Positions 6,232 through 12,614 of a DNA stretch of 12,614 nucleotides are shown here, piece by piece (position 1 is the first letter of the stretch; each line of letters starts with the position of its first letter). Source of the DNA: JBQCHF01 sp051953655 (GTDB lineage Bacteria; Actinomycetota; Actinomycetes; Motilibacterales; Motilibacteraceae); NCBI GenBank assembly GCA_051953655.1, contig JBQCIO010000245.1, forward strand, positions 1 to 12,614, read 5' to 3'. Under the pieces are notes generated by a model that saw only the letters and a program-made list of their open reading frames with translations, was not told the DNA's origin and did not search any database. The position numbers and the translations under genes are program-made.

Positions 6232-7526
6232 ATGACCTCCCCGTCCGACCGGGCCCACACCGAGGAGCCGGGCAAGAACCCGGAAGGGCAGCCGGCTCAG
6301 GAACCGGGTGCGGGGCAGGACCGTCGATGGCTCACGGCCGGTGTCGGCAGCGTGGGCGCCGCCAGCTTCTTCTCCGACACCGGACACGAGATCGCCACCA
6401 GCGTCCTGCCCACCTTCCTCACCGGCACCCTGCACGCCGGCCCCGCCGCGCTGGGCGCCATCGAGGGCGTCTCCGACGCGCTCACCGGGCTGGCCAAGCT
6501 CGCTGGCGGGCCGCTGGCCGCCGACACCCGACGACGCGCCCGGCTCGCCTCAGGCGGCTACCTCGGCACCGCCCTCGCCACCGCCGCCATCGGCCTGGCC
6601 GCCACCGTCTGGCAGGTCGCCGTCCTGCGCGCCGTGGCCTTGGTGTCGCGAGGCATCCGCTCCCCGGCGCGCGACAGCCTGCTGGCCACCCTCGCCCCGC
6701 CCCGCGCCTACGGCCGCGCCTTCGGCGTCGAGCGCGCCGGGGACAACGCCGGCGCCGTGGCCGGGCCCCTGCTGGCCGCGCTGCTGGTCAGCACCATCGG
6801 CGTCCGTCACGCCATCTGGTTCGCCCTCGTCCCCGGCGTGCTGGCCGCCCTGGCGATCACCGTGGCTGCCCGCCAGGCCCGCACCACCCTGAGTTCACCT
6901 GACGGCCGCAAGGCCCTCACGCTGAACCTGCGCGAGCTGCACGGCGCCGGGCTGCCCCGCATCCTCGCCCCGGTCGCCCTGTTCGAGCTCGGGAACCTCG
7001 CCACCACCCTGCTCATCCTGCGAGCCACCGACCTGCTCCACACCGACGGGCGCGACGCCACCGCCGCGGCCAGCCTGGCGATCCTGCTCTACGCCCTGCA
7101 CAACGCCGCCGCCACCGCCGCCTCCCTCGGCGGCGGCCACGTCATCGACCTGGCCGGCCCTCGAGCGGTCTCGCTGCGGCCGCCGTCTGCTACCTCGCCG
7201 CGTACGGGCTGTTCGCCGTCGGCGGGCACGGCGTCGCAGTCCCGCTGCTCGGCTTCCTGCTCGCCGGTGTCGGCATCGGCCTGGGCGAGACGTCGGAGTC
7301 AGCCACCGTCGCCCGCCAGCTCCCCGACCGCATCCGCGCCAACGGGTTCGGCGTGCTCGGCCTGGTCCAGTCACTCGGCGACCTCGGCGCCACCCTGGTC
7401 GCCGGCCTGCTCTGGGCGGCCGTCTCCCCCACCGCCGCCTTCGCTTACGCCGCCACCTGGATGCTCCTGTCTGCGAGCGCCTCCCTGCTCCTCCCCGGGC
7501 GACCCTCCGACCTGACATCGGAGTGA
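6232..7526 (+). pseudogene. MFS transporter, interrupted by an apparent 1-base frameshift
   Basis: A major facilitator superfamily permease, restorable to about 431 residues with 12 predicted helices. The N-terminal half shows SFFSDTGHEIATSVLPTFL, then GAIEGVSDALTGLAKL, and the helix-5/6 block SRGIRSPARDSLL, patterns I associate with a little-studied MFS branch. From the ATG at 6232 the frame is good until about 7165 (HVIDLAGPRA), then turns into Ser/Pro-rich sequence ending at 7515. The frame beginning around 7161 instead encodes normal membrane helices (GLAAAAVCYLAAYGL, then VLGLVQSLGDLGATLVAG) up to TGA 7524-7526. One missing base near 7160-7180, for instance a G in CTGCGG, explains this. 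No slippery heptamer is visible, so programmed frameshifting is unlikely; a real pseudogene or a sequencing error are the choices. The substrate is unknown; the nearby ars genes make a metal(loid)-linked export role only a guess. Confidence 0.75.
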
Positions 7527-7605
7527 AGGGCAGCACGAGCAGCTCTCCTCCCCGCGCGTCGGCGGCCTCGCCGGGCGGTGCCGGGTCCTGCGCACCGGCC
7601 TGTCG

Positions 7606-8313
7606 TCAGCCCACCGGCTGCCCACCCCTGCGCAGCGGACTCAGGTGCTCGTCGAAGTCGTAGCGCAGGGGAAGTCCTACCGCGACACGGCGCGTGTCGA
7701 GCTCGTCCTGTGTCAGCCCGTCGAGGTGGCAGATCAAGGCGCGCAACGAGTTGCCGTGAGCGACCACGAGCAGGTTCAGGCCCCGGCGCAGCTGTGGGAC
7801 GGCGCTGTCCAACCACCACGGCAGCACTCGGCGCACCACGTCGCCGATGCTCTCGCCGGTCGGAACCAGCTCCGTGCCGGTCAGTGAGGAGGAGAGGTCG
7901 GCCGGTAGCCCGGCCAGCTCCTGCGTAGCGACGGCCGGAGGTGCGACCGTGAGGGAGTTGCGCCAGAGCCGGTACACCGACTCGCCCACGACCGATCGGA
8001 CGCTCGCCTTGCTCAGCCCGGTGAGGGCGCCGTAGTGGCGCTCGTTGAGGCGCCACGTGCGTTCGACGGGGAGCGATCGGCGGTCCAGCTCCGCCAGCAC
8101 GAGGTCGGCCGACTCGATGGCGCGGGACAGCAGCGAGGTGTGCACGACCTGGGGCTCTGGCCCGGCTCCGCACAGCAGCCGACCGGCCCTCCTGGCATCG
8201 GCTCGCCCCTGTTCGGTCAGCGGAACGTCCTGCCAGCCGGTGAAGCGTCCGGCCGCGTTGCTCGTGCTCTGCCCGTGCCGGAGCAGCACGAGGGAGCCGG
8301 GCCTCGCGGTCAC
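7606..8313 (-). CDS. gpmA: 2,3-bisphosphoglycerate-dependent phosphoglycerate mutase
   Basis: A 235-residue member of the histidine phosphatase superfamily interconverting 3- and 2-phosphoglycerate in glycolysis. Visible are LLRHGQSTSN (Arg12, phosphorylated His13), FTGWQDVPLTEQG, TSLLSRAIESA, LNERHYGALTG (general acid Glu91) and VVAHGNSLRAL (second His186), all in the order and spacing of GpmA rather than shorter phosphatase relatives. Residues about 128-148 are slightly unusual, with a Ser/Leu-rich insert before PTGESIGD. The GTG start at 8313 overlaps the pyrophosphatase stop as GTGA, so the two are co-transcribed and coupled. The gene converges on the MFS gene with an 79-base gap. Enolase, which uses its product, is encoded about 5 kb away on the same strand. 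Confidence 0.93.
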   Translation of the reverse strand: MTARPGSLVLLRHGQSTSNAAGRFTGWQDVPLTEQGRADARRAGRLLCGAGPEPQVVHTSLLSRAIESADLVLAELDRRSLPVERTWRLNERHYGALTGLSKASVRSVVGESVYRLWRNSLTVAPPAVATQELAGLPADLSSSLTGTELVPTGESIGDVVRRVLPWWLDSAVPQLRRGLNLLVVAHGNSLRALICHLDGLTQDELDTRRVAVGLPLRYDFDEHLSPLRRGGQPVG

Positions 8314-8795
8314 CGCGAGGCCCGATGACGCTCCACGGCATCGACGATGACCGCCTCCGCCGCGGCGCGGTCCCGCCAGCCCCCGGTCGTCGTGCCCTTC
8401 CCGGGCTCGAGCTCCTTATACACCTGGAAGAAGTGCGCGATCTCGTCGAGCTGGAAAGGGGCGAGGTCGCTCAGATCGCGCCGTGCGGCGCACCGCGGGT
8501 CGTACGCTGGCACCGCCAGCACTTTCTCGTCGGAGCCGTTCTCGTCGCTCATGTCGAACAGGGCCACTGGGCGGACCGTGATCAGGCACCCAGGGAAGGT
8601 GGGCTCGTCGAGCAGGATCAGCACGTCGAGCGGGTCGCCGTCCAGCCCGAGCGTGTCCTCGAGGAAGCCGTAGTCGGCCGGGTACCGGGTCGAGGTGAAC
8701 AGCATCCGGTCCAGCCGGACCCGGCCGGTGGCGTGGTCGACTTCGTACTTGTTGCGATGGCCCTGGGGGACCTCGACGACCGCTTCGACATGCAT
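8310..8795 (-). CDS. ppa: Inorganic pyrophosphatase, family I
   Basis: A 161-residue cytoplasmic soluble pyrophosphatase that hydrolyses PPi to two phosphates and pulls biosynthetic reactions forward. Active-site residues can be placed: VEVPQGHRNKYEVD (Glu8, Lys16), Arg30, YPADYG (38-43), and the family signature DGDPLDVLI at 52-60 with Asp52, Asp54 and Asp57 as metal ligands. KVLAVPAYDPR follows, and near the C-terminus there is HFFQVYKELEPGK. Length is normal for actinobacterial enzymes. The ATG at 8795 has AGGAG 7 bases upstream. It is the first gene of a two-gene unit with gpmA and is divergent from glnA across a 332-base region. Confidence 0.96.
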   Translation of the reverse strand: MHVEAVVEVPQGHRNKYEVDHATGRVRLDRMLFTSTRYPADYGFLEDTLGLDGDPLDVLILLDEPTFPGCLITVRPVALFDMSDENGSDEKVLAVPAYDPRCAARRDLSDLAPFQLDEIAHFFQVYKELEPGKGTTTGGWRDRAAAEAVIVDAVERHRASR

Positions 8796-9127
8796 GTGGA
8801 GGCTCCTGATCCCTCGGGCTCAGATCAGGGACCGTTGGCGGTCGGACCGCGGTTTGTCGTCGGGCGGGCCCCACCGCCCCGCTTGGAGGTTACCCCGTCC
8901 CGATGAGCCGGCGAAGCCCGGCGTGGTTGGGTTCAACATCCCGGTGGTTCGGCTGCGACAGCATGCAGCCCGCACCGGACGGAGCGGTATCGTCTGCTCG
9001 ACGGCGGTGGGGCTCGCCGAAACCGCGGCACCTGCCGCCAACGGTCCCTACTCGGAGAACGGGTGGGGTGCGTTGCGTCGCGAGCTCGCTCGCCAGCGCT
9101 CCTCCTGTGCGACCACGGAGGCAGAAG
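8796..9127. other. Divergent ppa/glnA intergenic region
   Basis: 332 bases without a credible gene; the open frame upstream of glnA is compositionally unlike the protein. It holds the ribosome binding sites of both flanking genes (AGGAG before ppa; GGAGG 6 bases before glnA), a small stem-loop GCCGG/CCGGC at 8907-8922, and a 10-bp palindrome GCGAGCTCGC at 9080-9089. Promoters for both genes must lie here, but I could not assign confident -10/-35 boxes or a clear GlnR site. Confidence 0.5.
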
Positions 9128-10552
<1,425 letters not shown>

Positions 10553-10615
10553 CGAGCCCGGAGCGAGACCGCGGTGTGACGCCGCCCGTCTGACTCCGAC
10601 CGCGAACGATGCGCG

Positions 10616-10629
10616 TCGTCGTACGACGA
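10616..10629. repeat. Perfect 14-bp palindrome downstream of glnA
   Basis: TCGTCGTACGACGA is its own reverse complement with no spacer. It lies about 64 bases after the glnA stop in a non-coding stretch. It could be a protein binding site or chance in CG-rich DNA; no gene start is adjacent. Confidence 0.4.
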
Positions 10630-10684
10630 GCAGCGGCCAACCGGGGGCTGAGGATGGGCGGGACGGCGGACCGGCGTCACCGGT

Positions 10685-10711
10685 AGGCAGAGACTCCCCG
10701 AAGCTCTGCCT
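10685..10711. terminator. Hairpin between convergent glnA and cadI, probable bidirectional terminator
   Basis: AGGCAGAG and CTCTGCCT form a perfect 8-bp stem around an 11-base loop (two further pairs are possible past a bulged A). There is no T-run, which is common for high-GC actinobacterial terminators. It lies between the ends of two convergent genes, 132 bases after the glnA stop and 60 before the cadI stop. Function is inferred from position. Confidence 0.5.
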
Positions 10712-10771
10712 GACTGGATGCGTCCGGTTCCGCCGGTCACCTCACCGGTCGTCGCTGGTCGTGTATCGATG

Positions 10772-11281
10772 TCAGCAGCAGGCTGTTTCAGCCGGGCCGG
10801 CAGCCACCGACCGAGTGGCGACGGGCGTCTCCTCCTCCTGACAGGCGCTGCAGCACGCGCTTCCAGCGGTGTCCCGCGCTCCCTCGGGCATGGTCATGGG
10901 GCTGGTGCCGAAGGTGTCGCTGTCGGCGAGCACGGTGTAGACCTCCCAGCGCTCTCCGCCCGGGCCGGTCAGCCACGCCTTGTCCTGGGTGGCGTAGCAG
11001 CAGGTGGTGCCCATCTCCTCGTCGGCGATGAGGCCGGCGCCGGTGAGCCGGGCGATCTCGGCGTGGACGTGCTCGGTGGACTCCACCTCGACCCCGAGGT
11101 GGTTGATGCTGCCGCCCTGACCCGGGTTCTCGATGAGCACCAGCTTGAGCGGTGGCTCGGTGAGGGCGTAGTTGGCGTAGCCGGGCTTGCGCTTGGCCGG
11201 CTGCGCTCCGAACAGCGTGCTGTAGAAGGTGACGGCCTGCTCGAGGTCGTCGACGTTGAGGGCGAGCTGGATGCGGGACAC
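10772..11281 (-). CDS. cadI: CadI/ArsI-type VOC-fold metalloenzyme, arsenic/cadmium inducible
   Basis: A 169-residue vicinal-oxygen-chelate protein. The sequence closely resembles mycobacterial CadI (SRIQLALNVDDLEQAVTFY, AKRKPGYANY, TGPGGERWEVYTVLADS) and the ArsI C-As lyases, Fe(II) enzymes that cleave methyl or aryl groups from trivalent organoarsenicals. The Gln-His-Glu metal triad fits Gln5, His61 (NHLG) and Glu113 (RWEVY), and the substrate-binding vicinal Cys pair is Cys94-Cys95 in GTTCCYA. The tail after residue 140 carries five more Cys (143, 144, 147, 168, 169), which may bind thiophilic metal. The GTG at 11281 has GGAGG at 5-base spacing. It is divergent from arsR with an inverted repeat between them, so ArsR-controlled induction is expected. 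Enzymatic C-As lyase activity as opposed to metal binding is not settled by sequence. Confidence 0.92.
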   Translation of the reverse strand: MSRIQLALNVDDLEQAVTFYSTLFGAQPAKRKPGYANYALTEPPLKLVLIENPGQGGSINHLGVEVESTEHVHAEIARLTGAGLIADEEMGTTCCYATQDKAWLTGPGGERWEVYTVLADSDTFGTSPMTMPEGARDTAGSACCSACQEEETPVATRSVAAGPAETACC

Positions 11282-11340
11282 GAGAACCTCCACTGATTCG
11301 ATGCACGTCGAAGTCGGAACGGCGACACCGTGGCACCGGA

Positions 11341-11356
11341 CTTGACGTATGTCAAG
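11341..11356. promoter_or_regulatory. Probable ArsR operator between divergent cadI and arsR
   Basis: CTTGAC-GTAT-GTCAAG is a perfect 6-bp inverted repeat with a 4-base spacer, 20 bases before the arsR ATG and 60 bases before cadI. TTGAC/GTCAA half-sites are typical of ArsR/SmtB operators. The minus-strand copy contains a perfect -35 hexamer (TTGACA at 11355-11350) facing cadI, so a bound repressor would block that promoter. The -10 boxes are weak on both sides. Confidence 0.65.
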
Positions 11357-11375
11357 AAGGTGCGAGGCTGGGGGC

Positions 11376-11726
11376 ATGCCGAAGGCCCTGCCCGTGATCG
11401 ACACCAGCGCCCCGGTGTGCTGCGCCCCGGTCGCCGCCTCACCGATGGGTGAGGACGACGCGGTGGAGGTGGCGCTGCGCCTGAAGGCGCTGGCCGACCC
11501 GTCCCGGCTGCGGCTGATGTCGCTGCTGCTCACCTCCGGGGAGGTGTGCACCTGCGACCTGGCCCCGGCGGTCGGGCTGACCGAGGCGACGGTGAGCCAT
11601 CACCTGGGCCAGCTGCGCAAGGCCGGGCTGGTCGAGGGCGAGCGGCGCGGCATGAACGTGTACTACCGGGTCCGCCGGGAGTCCCTGGCTGCGCTGGTGC
11701 GGGTCATCGACCCGGACTGCTGCTGA
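11376..11726 (+). CDS. arsR: ArsR-family As(III)-responsive transcriptional repressor
   Basis: A 116-residue winged-helix repressor. The helix-turn-helix is LAPAVGLTEATVSHHLGQLRKAGLV (about 62-86), followed by the wing RRGMNVYYRV. The sensor residues fit actinobacterial ArsR: a vicinal Cys15-Cys16 near the N-terminus and CTC (Cys58, Cys60) at the start of the recognition-helix block, plus a C-terminal Cys115-Cys116. The Corynebacterium glutamicum ArsR site, as I recall it, combines Cys15-Cys16 with a Cys near 55, a close match. The ATG at 11376 was chosen over one at 11349 because the earlier start lies inside the operator repeat and adds residues not typical of the family. It likely represses itself and the divergent cadI. 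The arsenate reductase follows on the same strand. Confidence 0.93.
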   Translation: MPKALPVIDTSAPVCCAPVAASPMGEDDAVEVALRLKALADPSRLRLMSLLLTSGEVCTCDLAPAVGLTEATVSHHLGQLRKAGLVEGERRGMNVYYRVRRESLAALVRVIDPDCC

Positions 11727-11754
11727 ACGGTCGTCGCTCAGCCCGTCGTTCAGC
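11722..11754 (+). other. Inverted repeat overlapping the end of arsR
   Basis: GCTGAACG (11722-11729, containing the arsR stop) and CGTTCAGC (11747-11754) form a perfect 8-bp stem around a 17-base loop. An imperfect direct repeat of CGTCGCTCAG also sits in the loop. It lies between arsR and the arsenate reductase gene and could dampen read-through or protect the arsR message. No T-run follows. The role is a guess. Confidence 0.35.
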
Positions 11755-11830
11755 GACTGTTCACCTGTCGGCCCGTGCACCCAGCGCTGAGTTGAGGCAT
11801 CATCAGCCCGTGACGTCAGCCAGGAGTGAT

Positions 11831-12454
11831 GTGATCGTGCCGGAGGAGCTCGTCGGCGTGGTCGACGCGCTGGTGCACGAGTTCACCGGGGTGTTCGCGC
11901 GGGAGGCGGTGGCCGACTGCGTGCTGGACAGCTGGAGGGGTCTGCAGCCGGCCCGGGTGCAGAACTTCCTGCCGCTGCTGTCCTACCGGTTCGCCCGGGA
12001 GCGACTGCGGGCCGCGGCGGTCAGCGAGGGGCTGCTGGCCCACCCGGTGCCTGAGGTGCTGTTCGTGTGCACCCACAACGCCGCCCGCTCGCAGCTGGCC
12101 GCGGCCGTGCTCGCCCACGAGGCCGGCGGCCGGGTCGTGGTCCGCTCGGCCGGCACGGACCCCGCACCGGCCGTGCAGGCAGAGGTGGTGGCGGTGCTGG
12201 CCGAGGTCGGCATCGACGCCGCCGGGGCCTACCCCAAGCCGCTGACCGAGGAGTCGGTGGCCGCGGCCGACGTGGTGGTGACGATGGGCTGCGGGGACAG
12301 CTGCCCGGTGCTGCCCGGGCGCCGCTACCAGGACTGGGACCTGGCCGACCCGGCCGGGGCGCCGCTGGAGGTCGTGCGCTCCGTCCGCGACGAGGTCACC
12401 CGCCGGGTCCGCGCGCTGCTGGCCGACCTCGACCCCGCCCAGGGGTCCCGGTGA
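11831..12454 (+). CDS. arsC: Arsenate reductase, low-MW phosphatase fold with N-terminal helical domain
   Basis: A 207-residue protein in two parts. Residues 1-65 are helical (VGVVDALVHEF, REAVADCVLDSW, FLPLLSYRFARERL) and match the three-helix extension known from some actinobacterial ArsC proteins such as those of Corynebacterium. Residues 74-207 are a low-molecular-weight tyrosine phosphatase domain: FVCTHNAARSQ is the CX5R loop (Cys80, Arg86), MGCGDSC carries Cys154 and Cys158, and DWDLADPAG supplies the Asp-Pro acid (Asp173). It would reduce As(V) to As(III), probably with mycothiol in an actinomycete (inferred). The start is uncertain: GTG 11831 has AGGAG 4 bases upstream, while GTG 11810 would add 7 residues without such a site. 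It overlaps the next arsR as GTGA. No As(III) efflux gene is visible before the edge. Confidence 0.9.
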   Translation: MIVPEELVGVVDALVHEFTGVFAREAVADCVLDSWRGLQPARVQNFLPLLSYRFARERLRAAAVSEGLLAHPVPEVLFVCTHNAARSQLAAAVLAHEAGGRVVVRSAGTDPAPAVQAEVVAVLAEVGIDAAGAYPKPLTEESVAAADVVVTMGCGDSCPVLPGRRYQDWDLADPAGAPLEVVRSVRDEVTRRVRALLADLDPAQGSR

Positions 12455-12614
12455 GCGGCGTCCCGGTGAGCGCGGCGGTGGAGACCCCGGCCTGCGGGAC
12501 CGCCGCGACCGTGCAGGTGCCGGAGCTGGACGTGGCGCTGCTGCGCCTGCTCGCCGACCCGCTACGCGCCCGGATCGTGCAGCTGCTGGCCGCCGAGCAG
12601 CTGTGCACCTGCCA
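12451..12614 (+). CDS. arsR: Second ArsR-family repressor, N-terminal part (cut by window edge)
   Basis: The GTG at 12451 overlaps the arsenate reductase stop as GTGA, and the frame stays open to the right edge (54 full codons). After a 25-residue Ala/Val/Pro-rich tail with one Cys (Cys15), the sequence reads ELDVALLRLLADPLRARIVQLL, the dimerisation and helix-turn-helix entry of ArsR proteins, then EQLCTC with the As(III)-sensing Cys-x-Cys (Cys52, Cys54). A GTG 15 bases later is an alternative start. The tail differs from the first ArsR, which has a vicinal Cys pair, so the two repressors may differ in ligand response. The DNA-recognition helix is beyond the window. Confidence 0.85.
   Translation, partial: MSGVPVSAAVETPACGTAATVQVPELDVALLRLLADPLRARIVQLLAAEQLCTC

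Noticed and set aside
6232..7526. MFS transporter as ArsJ (arseno-phosphoglycerate exporter)
   Set aside because: It does not match the ArsJ N-terminal pattern I recall, and no GAPDH-type partner gene is next to it. Proximity to ars genes alone is not enough.
8796..9127. GlnR box upstream of glnA
   Set aside because: A GTTAC-like element occurs near 8888, but the second half-site at the required spacing is not convincing.

Overview
The window is high-GC, gene-dense DNA with frequent GTG starts and 4-base stop/start overlaps, typical of an actinomycete (Actinomycetota). The CadI/ArsI protein, the Cys-rich ArsR and the ArsC with a helical N-terminal extension all resemble actinobacterial versions. 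Genus cannot be decided from the sequence alone.

Left half, minus strand (about 6020 down to 1): one tightly packed apparent operon. In transcription order it holds a structured 5' leader with a 22-codon upstream ORF, two adjacent MutS-like ATPase genes (5843-4311 and 4314-2683), a complete enolase (2678-1395), a universal stress protein (1332-844), an unrecognised 37-codon ORF (847-734), a BcrC-like PAP2 undecaprenyl-diphosphate phosphatase (685-104), and the first 37 codons of an unidentified gene that runs off the left edge. Most junctions overlap or touch, so co-transcription and translational coupling are likely. The two MutS-like proteins lack room for the mismatch-recognition and connector domains, and both have Asn-Glu where MutS normally has Asp-Glu in Walker B. 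With the leader, they are the most unusual content of the window.

Middle: a divergent MFS transporter gene (6232-7526, plus strand) carries an apparent 1-base frameshift near 7160-7180. Converging on it from the right is a two-gene minus-strand unit, inorganic pyrophosphatase (8795-8310) followed by 2,3-bisphosphoglycerate-dependent phosphoglycerate mutase (8313-7606), joined by a GTGA overlap. Divergent from these is a complete type I glutamine synthetase, glnA (9128-10552). Phosphoglycerate mutase and enolase catalyse consecutive glycolytic steps and both sit here outside their usual settings, so this may be an auxiliary central-metabolism set.

Right: an arsenic/metal resistance block. A cadI/arsI-type metalloenzyme gene (11281-10772, minus) is divergent from an ArsR repressor (11376-11726, plus), with a perfect inverted repeat between them that looks like the ArsR operator. 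Downstream lie an arsenate reductase of the low-molecular-weight phosphatase fold (11831-12454) and, overlapping it by 4 bases, the start of a second ArsR gene cut by the right edge. A hairpin at 10685-10711 separates the convergent glnA and cadI genes.
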